A stretch of DNA of 64,000 bases from an uncultured Coriobacteriaceae bacterium (GCA_902778135.1 CACYWP010000008.1:45031-109030); one strand, 5' to 3'. Positions 1-9,384 are shown, counted from the stretch's first letter. A program made the numbers and translations. Notes: generated by a model not told the origin, from the sequence alone.

Positions 1-3000
1 AGGGCTGCGCCATCGGGCATGTGACCACGACTGGCTATGGCGAGCAGATCCTCATCGAGGCACTGCAGGCCGACTCGGGCGAGATCGAGACGGTCGCGCA
101 CCTGCGCGGCGCCCAGGCCTTCGTGCCCGACGTCTCGTTCATCCTTGACATCGGAGGCCAGGACATGAAGTGCCTGCAGGTCAAGGATGGCGTCATCGAG
201 CACATCATGCTCAACGAGGCCTGCTCGAGCGGCTGCGGCTCCTTCATCGCGAGCTTTGCCGACTCCATGGGCATGACGGTGCAGGAGTTCGCGCGCGACG
301 CGGTGCACGCCGAGGCGCCGGTCGACCTCGGCAGCCGCTGCACGGTCTTCATGAACAGCCGCGTCAAGCAGGCCCAGAAGGAGGGCGCGACCATCGGCGA
401 CGTGGCGGCAGGCCTGTCGTACTCGGTCATCAAGAACGCGCTCTTCAAGGTCATCAAGCTGCGCGACTACGACCAGATCGGCGAGAACGTGGTGGTGCAG
501 GGTGGCACCTTCATGAGCGACGCAACCCTTCGCGCCTTCGAGCTGCTGACCGGCCGCGACGTCATCCGGCCCGACATCGCCGGCGTGATGGGCGCCTACG
601 GGGCGGCGCTCCTGGCCCGCGACCGTGCCGGCGAGCACGGTGTCTCCGAGCTGCTCACGCGCGAGGAGATTGACAGCCTGCAGGTCACGCAGCGCCAGGT
701 CCACTGCGGACGCTGCTCCAACAACTGCCTGCTCACCGTCAACGTCTTCAGCAACGGCCGGCGCTTCATCACCGGCAACCGCTGCGAGAAGGGTGCGGGC
801 AAGGTGCGCGCCGCCGACGACAAGGCGCCCAACCTCTTCAAGTTCAAGAACAGGCTCCTCTTCGAGCGCGAGTGCCTCGCGCCTGAGGATGCGCCGCGCG
901 GCACCGTGGGCATCCCCCGCGCGCTCAACATGTACGAGAACTTCCCCTTCTGGCACGCGTTCTTCACGCATCTGGGCTTCTCGGTCGTGCTGTCGGACCA
1001 GACCAGCAAGAAGACCTTCGAGGCGGGCATCGAGAGCATGCCCAGCGAGAGCGTCTGCTACCCGGCCAAGCTGTCCCACGGCCACGTGATGGACCTGCTG
1101 GCCAAGGACCCGGACTTCATCTGGATGCCCTGCATCCGCTGGGAGCGCACGGAGGACGAGACCACCACCAACCACTACAACTGCCCTATCGTCATGAGCT
1201 ATCCGCAGAGCCTCGAGCTCAACATGGACGAGCTGACGGACGGCACGGTGGAGTACCTGTGCCCCTTCCTGCCGTACGACAACAAGCGCGAGCTCAAGCG
1301 GCGCCTCTACGAGGTGGTCTCCGAGCAGCGCGAGGCCGATGCGGCGGCCGGGCGCGGTCGCGTGCGCGGCACCCACATCACCCGCGCCGAGATCGACGAG
1401 GCGGTCAACGTCGCCTGGGAGGCCGACGAGGAGTTCAAGGAGCAGATGCGTCGCCGCGGCGACGAGGTGCTCGACTGGCTGGAGCGCAACGACCGCCACG
1501 GCATCGTGCTGGCCGGGCGACCCTATCACAACGACCCCGAGATCAACCATGCCATTCCCGAACTCCTCGCCGGGTTTGGCTTTGCCGTGCTGACGGAGGA
1601 TTCCGTCGCGCACAAGATCGCTCCCGAGCGGCCCATCCGCGTGGTTGACCAGTGGATGTACCATGCGCGCCTCTACCGCGCGGCCCGTTTCGTGGCCATG
1701 CGCAACGACCTCGACCTGGTGCAGCTCAACAGCTTCGGTTGCGGCCTCGACGCCCTGACGACCGACGAGGTGCAGGAGATCCTCGAGGCCAGCGGGAAGA
1801 TCTACACCGTGCTCAAGATCGACGAGGTGTCCAACCTCGGCGCCGCACGCATCCGCATCCGCTCGCTCATGGCGGCCCTCTCCGAGAAGCGCCATGACCT
1901 GGAGCGCGACACCGCGGCCGGCCTGGTGCGCGAGGAGGAGCCGGTGGGTGTCCACCTGGCCAACGGCGCGCTGGAGCACACGCGCCAGACCGACCTCTCG
2001 CGGCGCGTGCCCATCTACCGCAAGGCGAAGAGCGCCGCCTTCCCCAAGGTCCGCTACACCAAGGAGATGCAGGCTGCGGGCTACACCATCCTCTGCCCGC
2101 AGATGTCGCCCATCCACTTCGAGCTGGCCGAGGCGGTCCTGCGCGGATTCGGGTACAACGTGGTGCTTCTGCCCTCCGTCGACCACGCGGCGGTGGATGC
2201 GGGCCTGCGCTTCGTGAACAACGACATCTGCTACCCGTCCATCTTGGTCTGCGGTCAGCTGATCAACGCAGTGCTTTCGGGGGAGTACGACCTCACGCGT
2301 ACCGCGGTGCTCATCTCCCAGACGGGTGGTGGTTGCCGGGCGACCAACTACATCGGCCTCATCCGCAAGGCCCTGCGTGACGCGGGCCATCCCGAGGTGC
2401 CGGTCATCTCGCTCTCGCTTGCTGGTGGCCTCGACGAGTCCAACCCGGGCTTCAACCTGGTGACGCCCGGCTTCATCCTGCACGCGGCCTTTGCCGTGCT
2501 CTACGGCGACCTGCTCATGCAGCTGCTGTATCGCACCCGCCCCTACGAGGCGGAGCCCGGTGCTGCCGACAGGCTCTACGGGGCCTTCATACGGCGTGCG
2601 CGCACGATGATCGCCAGCACGGGACGGCGTGACTTCTACCGCCTCTGCAAGGACACCATCGATGCCTTCGAGGCGCTCCCCCTGGTGAACGACCGCTCCA
2701 AGCCGCGCGTGGGCATCGTGGGCGAGATCCTGGTGAAGTTCCATCCGACGGCCAACAACGAGCTGGTCAAGGTCATCGAGGCGGAGGGATGCGAGGCCCA
2801 TGTCCCCTGTCTGATGGACTTCTTCACGCTAGGGCTGTCCAACAGCATAAACACGGCGCACGAGCTGGGCACCAAGGCCGGCGAGCGTCTGAAGGGCCGT
2901 GCGGGTATCGCGATGGTCGATGGCCTGCGTGCGCCGGTGAACCGGATGCTGGAGGCCACGACGCGCTTCGAGCCGTACCCCTCGATCTTCGAGCTGGCCG

Positions 3001-3413
3001 AGAAGGCCAGCAAGGTGCTGTCCCTGTGCAACAACATGGGCGAGGGCTGGCTGCTGACGGCCGAGATGATCGAGCTGATCGAGAGCGACACGCCCAACGT
3101 GGTGTGCGCCCAGCCGTTCGCGTGCCTGCCCAACCACGTCGTCGGCAAGTCGGTGATCAAGCGGCTGCGCCAGCTGTATCCGCAGAGCAACATCGTCGCG
3201 GTCGACTACGACCCCGGTGCCAGCGAGGTCAACCAGCTGAATCGCATCAAGCTGATGATCAGCGTCGCCAAGGAGAACCTCCGCGAGCAGGGGAGCTTCG
3301 TGCTCGAGGGGGACGACATCGACGCGGCGGGGGAGACGTCGGGTCCCATCCACCTGTCAGCCGCCCAGCTGGCCGAGATCGAGGCAGCGAGGCGCAAGGC
3401 CGGAGTCAGGTAG
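1..3413 (+). CDS. acyl-CoA dehydratase activase / 2-hydroxyacyl-CoA dehydratase-related protein (5' end outside window)
   Basis: The frame is open from base 3, so the first part of the gene lies upstream and about 1,136 residues are visible. The window opens inside an ASKHA-fold ATPase domain of the BcrAD/BadFG/HgdC type: DIGGQDMK, the iron-sulfur ligand region around NEACSSGCGSF, then QGGTF and GVMGAYGAALLA. A CGRCSNNC cysteine cluster follows, and then a long DUF2229/HgdB-like region with the SESVCYPAK and NNDICYPS patterns typical of the large fused activases. In the family, ATP hydrolysis drives one-electron reduction of a 2-hydroxyacyl-CoA dehydratase in anaerobic amino-acid fermentation. 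In these very large proteins the substrate is unknown. No separate dehydratase subunit genes are visible in the window. The stop is followed by a strong hairpin, so the unit probably ends here. Confidence 0.85.
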   Translation, partial: GCAIGHVTTTGYGEQILIEALQADSGEIETVAHLRGAQAFVPDVSFILDIGGQDMKCLQVKDGVIEHIMLNEACSSGCGSFIASFADSMGMTVQEFARDAVHAEAPVDLGSRCTVFMNSRVKQAQKEGATIGDVAAGLSYSVIKNALFKVIKLRDYDQIGENVVVQGGTFMSDATLRAFELLTGRDVIRPDIAGVMGAYGAALLARDRAGEHGVSELLTREEIDSLQVTQRQVHCGRCSNNCLLTVNVFSNGRRFITGNRCEKGAGKVRAADDKAPNLFKFKNRLLFERECLAPEDAPRGTVGIPRALNMYENFPFWHAFFTHLGFSVVLSDQTSKKTFEAGIESMPSESVCYPAKLSHGHVMDLLAKDPDFIWMPCIRWERTEDETTTNHYNCPIVMSYPQSLELNMDELTDGTVEYLCPFLPYDNKRELKRRLYEVVSEQREADAAAGRGRVRGTHITRAEIDEAVNVAWEADEEFKEQMRRRGDEVLDWLERNDRHGIVLAGRPYHNDPEINHAIPELLAGFGFAVLTEDSVAHKIAPERPIRVVDQWMYHARLYRAARFVAMRNDLDLVQLNSFGCGLDALTTDEVQEILEASGKIYTVLKIDEVSNLGAARIRIRSLMAALSEKRHDLERDTAAGLVREEEPVGVHLANGALEHTRQTDLSRRVPIYRKAKSAAFPKVRYTKEMQAAGYTILCPQMSPIHFELAEAVLRGFGYNVVLLPSVDHAAVDAGLRFVNNDICYPSILVCGQLINAVLSGEYDLTRTAVLISQTGGGCRATNYIGLIRKALRDAGHPEVPVISLSLAGGLDESNPGFNLVTPGFILHAAFAVLYGDLLMQLLYRTRPYEAEPGAADRLYGAFIRRARTMIASTGRRDFYRLCKDTIDAFEALPLVNDRSKPRVGIVGEILVKFHPTANNELVKVIEAEGCEAHVPCLMDFFTLGLSNSINTAHELGTKAGERLKGRAGIAMVDGLRAPVNRMLEATTRFEPYPSIFELAEKASKVLSLCNNMGEGWLLTAEMIELIESDTPNVVCAQPFACLPNHVVGKSVIKRLRQLYPQSNIVAVDYDPGASEVNQLNRIKLMISVAKENLREQGSFVLEGDDIDAAGETSGPIHLSAAQLAEIEAARRKAGVR

Positions 3414-3430
3414 GAACGCATGCCGGTGGC

Positions 3431-3465
3431 GCGGACGCGTCTGCCCATGGGGCAGGCGCGTCCGC
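3431..3465 (+). terminator. hairpin after the activase gene
   Basis: A 16-bp stem (GCGGACGCGTCTGCCC pairing with GGGCAGGCGCGTCCGC, one G-U pair) begins 17 bases after the activase stop. There is no clear T-tract, as is usual in this GC-rich genome, so termination is inferred from stem strength and position. Confidence 0.6.
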
Positions 3466-3570
3466 GTCTCGACATTTGGTGATGGAACCGGATGGCGGGA
3501 CATAATTGCGTGTCTGATATAGCAGATACGCTAGAGTGTTGGAGGCGATTCCAGAGGAGGGCGGGCAGGC

Positions 3571-4146
3571 ATGTTCGATGCTTGGGCCAAGCGGATGGTC
3601 GAGAGGATAAACGGCAGCCCGGTGGCGAGACGCTTCGCGGCGTTCGTCATCGACTACCTGCTGTGCGGCTTTGTGGCGATGATACCCTCGATCGTCGCAT
3701 ACTCGCTATTGGTGGGCGGGACCATGACCGACCTGTCCGGCTTCGTCGACGCGGGATGTGGCGTGGGGCTCGTCACCGTGCTGGTGCTCCTGTCGCTGGC
3801 CGTCTCCTTCTGCTATCACGTCATCGTCCCCTGGCGCGTATGGCCCGGCCAGACCGTGGGCAAGCGCCAGAACGGCCTCGAGGTCGTGATGATGGATGGC
3901 TCGACCGCCTCCCTGGCGACGCTGGCCATCCGTTGGGCAACCATGACCTTCGTCGAGACGCTGATAACCGTGTGCGCGTCCTTCGTCATCCAGCTGGTCA
4001 ACATAGTCTGTGGCCCGACCGTCGGCACCGCCTACACGGTGTTCGGGATGGTGGTCTCGCTGTTTGCGCTCAGCAGGGTGCTGTGGGGCAAGCTGCGCCG
4101 TCCACCGCATGACGTGTTGGCCGGGACATGGGTCTACACCGGCTGA
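3571..4146 (+). CDS. RDD family membrane protein
   Basis: The product is a 191-residue polytopic membrane protein. It carries the RDD signature residues: Arg near residue 20 (VARRFAAFVIDYLL), Asp in the first helix and the later PGQTVGKRQNGLEVV block. About four hydrophobic segments are visible. RDD proteins are small inner-membrane proteins of mostly unknown role; some have been linked to ion exchange. An AGGAGG ribosome site lies about 11 bases before the ATG. The gene stands between two terminator-like breaks and its function cannot be deduced from its neighbours. Confidence 0.75.
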   Translation: MFDAWAKRMVERINGSPVARRFAAFVIDYLLCGFVAMIPSIVAYSLLVGGTMTDLSGFVDAGCGVGLVTVLVLLSLAVSFCYHVIVPWRVWPGQTVGKRQNGLEVVMMDGSTASLATLAIRWATMTFVETLITVCASFVIQLVNIVCGPTVGTAYTVFGMVVSLFALSRVLWGKLRRPPHDVLAGTWVYTG

Positions 4147-4224
4147 GGGGTCGTCTGGGGGATGACCGAGAGAGGGGATTGAGGCTTCGGGTGTCTGAGA
4201 GAGCGAGAAGGGAACAATGCTTTG

Positions 4225-5478
4225 ATGAGTGAGGTTTTGGAGCGCTTCATGCGCTACGTGCAGGTGGATTCGCAGTCCGACCCGTTGGCACCGGAAGGCC
4301 AGGTGCCCTCGGCGGCACGGGAGCATGACATGGCGCGCCTGCTGGGCGAAGAGCTGCGCGAGCTGGGTTGCGACGACGTGGTCGTGGACGAGCATGCCTA
4401 CGTGACGGCGTCGGTGCCCGCCTCGGCTGGGGCCGAGGACCTGCCGGCGCTGGGCCTCATCGCCCACATCGACTCGTCACCGGATGCCTCGGGTGCCGAC
4501 GTGCGCCCGCACATCGTCCATTACGAGGGAGGGGCCCTCGTGTCGGGCATGGTCGATGGCGTCGAGGTCGCCACGACGCCGGATGACGTGCCCGACCTCG
4601 ACAAGCTCGTGGGGCAGGACATCGTGTGCTCGGATGGCCGCACGCTGCTGGCGGCAGACGACAAGGCCGGCGTGGCCGAGATCGTCGCCCTGCTCGTGCG
4701 CCTGAGGGACGATCCGACGCTCCCGCATCCCTGTCTGAAGATCGCCTTCGTTCCCGACGAGGAGATTGGCCATGGGGCCAGCCTGCTTGACCTGGAGCGC
4801 TTTGGGGCCGCATGGGCCTACACCGTCGATGGCGGTCCACTCGGCGAGTTCTCCTACGAGTGCTTCAACGCGTCGGAGGCCGTCGTCGAGGTGCGCGGTC
4901 TGATGGTCCATCCCGGCACCGCCAAGGACATCATGGTCAATGCGTTGACGGTGGCAGCCGAGTTCCAGCAGCTGGTCCCTGCGTTCGAGCGGCCCGAGCA
5001 CACCTGTGGCCGCGAGGGCTTCTACCATCCCCACCGCATGGAGGGAACCGCGTCGCAGGCGACGCTCTCCTACATCCTGCGCGACTTCGATGCCGACGGC
5101 ATCGAGCATCGTGCCCAGACCCTTCGCGACATCGCCGACTTCCTCAACATGCGCTACGGGGAGAGGACGGTCAGCGTCAGGGTGCGCGAGCAGTATCGAA
5201 ACATGGCCGAGTGCTTTGCTGGCTGCGAGTTCCTGATCGACAACGCGCTCGAGGCCAATCGCTCCATCGGCATCGAGCCGTGGATCGAGCCGGTGCGTGG
5301 CGGCACGGACGGTGCCCAGCTGACCTTCCGTGGCCTCCCGTGCCCCAATCTCGCGGCGGGTGGGTATAACATGCATTGTGAGCGCGAGTTCGTGCCCGTG
5401 CGCAGCCTGGAGCTGACGGTCGACATGCTTCAGCACCTGGTGGCGAGCTTTGCCGTACCCCAATCCCAGAAGGGATAG
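4225..5478 (+). CDS. pepT: peptidase T (M20B tripeptidase)
   Basis: This 417-residue protein fits PepT length. Metal-ligand motifs are visible in order: LIAHIDSSPD (His81, Asp83), AADDKAG, the catalytic DEEIGHG, the YTVDGG stretch, and the closing GGYNMHCEREFVP with a late His. The PVRGGTDGAQLTF block is characteristic of PepT. The family is a cytosolic dinuclear zinc enzyme that removes the N-terminal residue of tripeptides, which suits a peptide-fermenting anaerobe. I take ATG 4225 rather than the TTG one codon earlier. The next gene starts three bases after the stop, so the two are probably co-transcribed. Confidence 0.92.
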   Translation: MSEVLERFMRYVQVDSQSDPLAPEGQVPSAAREHDMARLLGEELRELGCDDVVVDEHAYVTASVPASAGAEDLPALGLIAHIDSSPDASGADVRPHIVHYEGGALVSGMVDGVEVATTPDDVPDLDKLVGQDIVCSDGRTLLAADDKAGVAEIVALLVRLRDDPTLPHPCLKIAFVPDEEIGHGASLLDLERFGAAWAYTVDGGPLGEFSYECFNASEAVVEVRGLMVHPGTAKDIMVNALTVAAEFQQLVPAFERPEHTCGREGFYHPHRMEGTASQATLSYILRDFDADGIEHRAQTLRDIADFLNMRYGERTVSVRVREQYRNMAECFAGCEFLIDNALEANRSIGIEPWIEPVRGGTDGAQLTFRGLPCPNLAAGGYNMHCEREFVPVRSLELTVDMLQHLVASFAVPQSQKG

Positions 5479-5481
5479 CGG

Positions 5482-6015
5482 ATGGGTCTGCTGGGACGTC
5501 TGATGTGCGTGGTCGTGGGGCTGCCGCTGCTGGCGGAGCTGGTCGTGCTCGTGTCGGGCACCGACATCTCCGAGCGGCATCACCTGCACCATGACACCTA
5601 CGCCGTGTCCCCGGTCATGTCGCGCACGCTCGTCCTGGTGATGGTGTTCATGGGGGTCCTGGGCGGACTGACGGGGTGGCTGTGCCACCTCGGGGTGTTC
5701 GCCAGCGACCCCATCGTGCCCATGGGATTCTTCGTCTCGTTCCAGGCGACGCTGCTGCTGGTATGCATCGCCTTCACCCGCTACCAGGTCATGCTCTACG
5801 ACGACTACATGATCGTCCGCCCTCCGTATGGGCGTCGCCGCACCGTGCCCTATGAGGACATCAAGAGCATGAGGTGGCGCAAGCCCCATGTCGGCCTGCG
5901 CGACCGGGACCTGGTCATCGTCCTGCGCGGCGGCAGGCGGATACGCCTGTGGGGGTTGGTCGACGTCGAGCGCATGTTGCTGCGCATCGACCGCTTCGAC
6001 GTGCTTGCCAGCTAG
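5482..6015 (+). CDS. membrane protein with C-terminal PH-like domain, hypothetical
   Basis: This 177-residue protein has three hydrophobic segments (about residues 5-25, 47-69 and 80-98), followed by a soluble tail of about 80 residues. The tail (YDDYMIVRPPYGRRRTVPYEDI, then DLVIVLRGGRRIRLWG) reads like a bacterial PH domain. It follows pepT by three bases and is probably translated from the same message. I do not recognise a specific family. A perfect 9-bp hairpin follows the stop and faces the convergent nrdG gene. Confidence 0.6.
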   Translation: MGLLGRLMCVVVGLPLLAELVVLVSGTDISERHHLHHDTYAVSPVMSRTLVLVMVFMGVLGGLTGWLCHLGVFASDPIVPMGFFVSFQATLLLVCIAFTRYQVMLYDDYMIVRPPYGRRRTVPYEDIKSMRWRKPHVGLRDRDLVIVLRGGRRIRLWGLVDVERMLLRIDRFDVLAS

Positions 6016-6027
6016 CACGCAGGCGAC

Positions 6028-6049
6028 GGCGCGACCGGGAGGTCGCGCC
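6028..6049. terminator. bidirectional terminator hairpin between convergent genes
   Basis: A perfect 9-bp stem (GGCGCGACC, loop GGGA, GGTCGCGCC) lies between the convergent membrane-protein gene and nrdG. Its last base touches the nrdG stop codon. It could serve both strands. Confidence 0.65.
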
Positions 6050-6597
6050 TACCACTCGTGAGTCGAGAAGACGCACTCGTCCTCCCACCAGATGACCTCA
6101 CCGGCCTCCAGCGTCCTTGGGACATCGATGAGGCGCTGGTTCGACGAACCACGGAAGCGCAGGCTGATGTCCTTCCGCTCAAGGACGAACGGACCGTCCA
6201 CGAGCACGTCGACCAGTCCGAGCAGCTCGCGCGTCACGTCGATGCGGCCTCGGCTGGGCCCCTGGGTCAGCTGCTCCCAGGTGAAGCCCGAGTACAACCA
6301 GATGCTCTTGCCGGGACACTCCCGGCGCACGCGGTGCAGGAACGGCAGCAGCGCCCGCTGGTTCTCCGGTTCCATGGGTTCGCCGCCCAGGAGGGTGAGA
6401 CCCTGGATGTAGGCAGGCTGCAGGCTGTTGATGAGGTCGTCCTCGTCCTGTGTCGTGAATGGTCTGCCGAAGGAGAACTCCTGGGCCTCGGGATTGAAGC
6501 AGCCAGGGCAGTGGTGCCGGCACCCTGACACGAACAGCGTGGTGCGGACGCCCACCCCGTTGGCGATGTCGCAGTACTTGATCTCGGCACAGTTCAT
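6049..6597 (-). CDS. nrdG: anaerobic ribonucleoside-triphosphate reductase activating protein (radical SAM)
   Basis: NrdG uses a 4Fe-4S cluster and S-adenosylmethionine to generate the glycyl radical on NrdD under anaerobic conditions. The radical-SAM CX3CX2C motif is seen at Cys26, Cys30 and Cys33 (CRHHCPGC). It is followed by LTLLGGEPM, the SAM-binding GGEP motif. The 182-residue length is normal for NrdG. The start is set at the codon preceded by AGGAGG in the minus-strand leader; an upstream in-frame extension lacks such a site. It lies downstream of nrdD on the same strand, about 110 bases away, and is presumably expressed from the NrdR-type promoter in front of nrdD. Confidence 0.95.
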   Translation of the reverse strand: MNCAEIKYCDIANGVGVRTTLFVSGCRHHCPGCFNPEAQEFSFGRPFTTQDEDDLINSLQPAYIQGLTLLGGEPMEPENQRALLPFLHRVRRECPGKSIWLYSGFTWEQLTQGPSRGRIDVTRELLGLVDVLVDGPFVLERKDISLRFRGSSNQRLIDVPRTLEAGEVIWWEDECVFSTHEW

Positions 6598-6636
6598 GGG
6601 CGGGCCTCCTGGACAGGCGGTGGGGTGCTGACGCGT

Positions 6637-6686
6637 CGGACCCACCTGCCCTCCTGGCGTCGCCGTACAAGGGGGAGGTGGGTCCG
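6637..6686. terminator. long hairpin in the nrdD-nrdG gap
   Basis: An 11-bp perfect stem (CGGACCCACCT with AGGTGGGTCCG), extended by further G-C pairing, lies between nrdD and nrdG. It could be a partial terminator or an mRNA-processing hairpin that lowers nrdG relative to nrdD. Confidence 0.45.
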
Positions 6687-6707
6687 GCAGTACGGGTCGG
6701 GCTGTGC

Positions 6708-8954
6708 CTACAGGTGCAGCACGCGGTCCCTGATCTCCTGCGTGCGTCCCTGGTTCCAGTACTGGGTGCCGATGTAGCCGCAGGTGCGACGTGCGACGTT
6801 CATCTTGCTCTGGTCACGGTTGCCGCAGTTGGGGCACTCCCATACCAGCTTGCCGTCGTCCTCGACGATCTGGATCTCGCCGTCGTAGCCGCAGCACTGG
6901 CAGTAGTCGCTCTTGGTGTTGAGCTCGGCATACATGATGTTGTCGTAGATGTACTGCATGACGCTGATGACGGCCTCGAGGTTGTCCTGCATGTTGGGGA
7001 CCTCGACGTAGCTGATGGCACCGCCGGGGGAGAGGCGCTGGAAGGCGCTCTCGAAGCTCAGCTTGGTGAAGGCGTCGATCTCCTCGGTGACGTGGACGTG
7101 GTAGCTGTTGGTGATGTAGCCCTTGTCCGTGATGCCCGGCACGATGCCGAAGCGGCGCTGCAGGCATTTTGCGAACTTGTAGGTGACGCTCTCGATGGGC
7201 GTGCCATAGACGGAGTAGTCGATGTCCTCGGCCAGCTTCCACTCGGTGCACCTGTCGTTCATGTGCTGCATGACCGAGAGGGCGAAATCGGTGGCCTTGG
7301 GGTCGGTGTGGCTGTGGCCGGTCATGTACTTGACGCACTCGTACAAGCCCGCATAGCCCAGGCTGATCGTGGAGTAGCCGCCGTAGAGGAGCTTGTCGAT
7401 GGTCTCCCCCTTCTCCAGGCGCGCCAAGGCGCCATACTGCCACAGGATCGGGGCGGCGTCGGAGACGGTCCCCCTCAGGCGCTCGTGGCGGGCGCGCAGC
7501 GCACGGTGGCACAGGTCCAGGCGCTCGTCGAAGATCTCCCAGAAGCGCTTCATGTCACCGCTGGAGGACAGGGCGACGTCGGGGAGGTTGATGGTGACGA
7601 CGCCCTGGTTGAAGCGGCCGTAGTACTTGGGCTTGCCGGGCTCGTAGTTCTTGGCCTTGGCGACGTTGCCGTAGCCGTTGCCCGAACGGTCGGGGGTCAG
7701 GAAGCTGCGGCAGCCCATGCAGGTGTAGCAGTCGCCGTTGCCCTCGGTCTCGCCCTTGGAGAGCTTGTACTCCAGCATCTTCTTCTCGGAGATGTAGTCC
7801 GGGACCATGCGCTTGGCGGTGCACTTGGCGGCGAGCTTGGTCAGGTAGAAGTAGGGGGTGCCCTCGGTCAGGTTGTCCGGCTCGAGCACGTAGATGAGCT
7901 TCGGGAACGCGGGGGTGATCCAGACGCCCTTCTCGTTCTTGACGCCCTGGTGGCGCTGCCTCAGCATCTCCTCGATGATGAGGGCGAGGTCGGCCTTCTC
8001 CTGGGCGTTGCGTGCCTCGTTGAGGTACATGAACACCGTGATGAAGGGGGCCTGGCCATTGGTGGTCATGAGGGTGACGACCTGGTACTGGATGGTCTGG
8101 ACGCCACGGGCGACCTCCTCGCGCAGGCGCTTCTCGACCATGACGTCGATCTGCTCCTGGGAGGCGTGGAAGCCGATGGTCTCCATCTCGGCGTAGACCG
8201 AGCGGCGGATCTTCTTGCGGCTGACGTCGACGAAGGGGGCCAGGTGGGTCAGGCTGATGGACTGGCCGCCGTACTGGGTCGAGGCAACCTGGGCGATGAT
8301 CTGGGTCGCGATGTTGCAGGCGGTGGAGAAGCTGTGCGGCTTCTCGATGAGGGTGCCGGAGATGACCGTGCCGTTCTGCAGCATGTCCTCGAGGTTGACG
8401 AGGTCGCAGTTGTGCATGTGCTGGGCGAAGTAGTCGGCGTCATGGAAGTGGATGATGCCCTGCTCGTGCGCGTCGACGACGTCGGCGGGCAGCAGCGTGC
8501 GCATGGCCAGGTCCTTGGAGACCTCGCCGGCCATGTAGTCGCGCTGGACGGAGACGACCGTGGGGTTCTTGTTGGAGTTCTCCTGGATGACCTCCTCGTT
8601 GACGCACTCGATGAGGGCGAGGATCTTGTCGTCGGTCGTGTTCTTGCGACGCCTCTGGTTCTGCAGGTAGCGGTAGATGATGTACTTGCGGGCCACCGAG
8701 AAGCGGTCGAGCGCCATCAGCTGGTCCTCGACGAGGTCCTGGATCTCCTCGACGGTGACGGTGTGGCCGGCAGCCTTGCACTTGTCCTCGACGTTGAGGG
8801 AGGCGAACTTGACCTCGCGCTCGCTGAGGCGCTCGTCCTCGGGGACCTCGCGGTTGGCTGCCTTGATGGCGTTCTCGATCTTGGAGAGGTCGAAGGGGAC
8901 TTCCGAGCCGTTGCGCTTGATGATCTTCACGTCAGCACTCCTCGTCGTGGTCAT
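6708..8954 (-). CDS. nrdD: anaerobic ribonucleoside-triphosphate reductase, class III
   Basis: NrdD reduces ribonucleoside triphosphates to deoxyribonucleotides using a glycyl radical and is the oxygen-sensitive route to DNA precursors. The 748-residue protein starts with an ATP-cone (VKIIKRNGSEVPFDLSKI) that senses dATP/ATP. The C-terminus has the zinc site CQCCGYDG...CPNCGNRD and the radical motif RTCGYIG, with the radical glycine at about 726. It precedes nrdG on the same strand. Two NrdR-type palindromes lie 80-125 bases upstream of the start, so repression by NrdR when dNTPs are plentiful is likely. No aerobic ribonucleotide reductase or nrdR gene is visible in the window. Confidence 0.97.
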   Translation of the reverse strand: MTTTRSADVKIIKRNGSEVPFDLSKIENAIKAANREVPEDERLSEREVKFASLNVEDKCKAAGHTVTVEEIQDLVEDQLMALDRFSVARKYIIYRYLQNQRRRKNTTDDKILALIECVNEEVIQENSNKNPTVVSVQRDYMAGEVSKDLAMRTLLPADVVDAHEQGIIHFHDADYFAQHMHNCDLVNLEDMLQNGTVISGTLIEKPHSFSTACNIATQIIAQVASTQYGGQSISLTHLAPFVDVSRKKIRRSVYAEMETIGFHASQEQIDVMVEKRLREEVARGVQTIQYQVVTLMTTNGQAPFITVFMYLNEARNAQEKADLALIIEEMLRQRHQGVKNEKGVWITPAFPKLIYVLEPDNLTEGTPYFYLTKLAAKCTAKRMVPDYISEKKMLEYKLSKGETEGNGDCYTCMGCRSFLTPDRSGNGYGNVAKAKNYEPGKPKYYGRFNQGVVTINLPDVALSSSGDMKRFWEIFDERLDLCHRALRARHERLRGTVSDAAPILWQYGALARLEKGETIDKLLYGGYSTISLGYAGLYECVKYMTGHSHTDPKATDFALSVMQHMNDRCTEWKLAEDIDYSVYGTPIESVTYKFAKCLQRRFGIVPGITDKGYITNSYHVHVTEEIDAFTKLSFESAFQRLSPGGAISYVEVPNMQDNLEAVISVMQYIYDNIMYAELNTKSDYCQCCGYDGEIQIVEDDGKLVWECPNCGNRDQSKMNVARRTCGYIGTQYWNQGRTQEIRDRVLHL

Positions 8955-9033
8955 AGGTGCCGCTCAGCGGGTTGGAGGGCCGCTGGCCGGGTGGTCTCTG
9001 GTGGCTCCCGTTGGGTGCGCCTGAACTACTATG

Positions 9034-9081
9034 CCACAACTTGTTGTGTCAAAGAGGTGTTGATAACACAAGATGTTGTTC
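9034..9081 (-). promoter_or_regulatory. tandem NrdR boxes upstream of nrdD
   Basis: Two near-palindromes, ACAACTTGTTGT (9036-9047) and ACAAGATGTTGT (9068-9079), lie with centres 32 bp apart, about three helical turns. This matches the paired NrdR-box arrangement known upstream of ribonucleotide reductase operons. A minus-strand TTGACA (9047-9052) overlaps the edge of the box nearer the gene, so bound repressor would block the promoter. The rest of the 430-base gap up to the protease gene holds only a terminator for that gene. Confidence 0.75.
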
Positions 9082-9332
9082 AGAAGTACGTTGATAGCCT
9101 GTCGATAACTACCATCCCCGCAGGTAGGTGGAGGGGCCGAGTATCAACATTTCCAGTAGGCAAAAAAACGGCCCCGCCACATGCCGATTTGGCAATGGAC
9201 GAGGCCTCCATAACCCGGGATTCGTGTCCGGTGGATGGGGTAACGGGGTGTGTTGCCGGCCTGTCCGGAGGTGTTCGGACGACCTGTCGACCGGTTTGCC
9301 TGCCCGCAGGTGCGGTCATGCCGCAAAGGGGA

Positions 9333-9366
9333 CCGGCGCCCCTGGCCGTGGGACCAGGGGCGCCGG
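9333..9366 (-). terminator. terminator of the M16C protease gene
   Basis: A perfect 13-bp stem (CCGGCGCCCCTGG / CCAGGGGCGCCGG, 8-base loop) lies 19 bases past the protease stop on the minus strand. Confidence 0.7.
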
Positions 9367-9384
9367 CGACCCGCATGTGGTGGG

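Noticed and set aside
3571..6015. Functional operon of RDD protein, PepT and PH-like protein
   Set aside because: The 78-base gap before pepT and unrelated functions do not support a common role; only pepT and the following gene are tightly spaced.
9080..9376. 98-residue minus-strand frame in the nrdD-protease gap
   Set aside because: It contains the protease terminator hairpin and the NrdR box, has no ribosome site and resembles no family.
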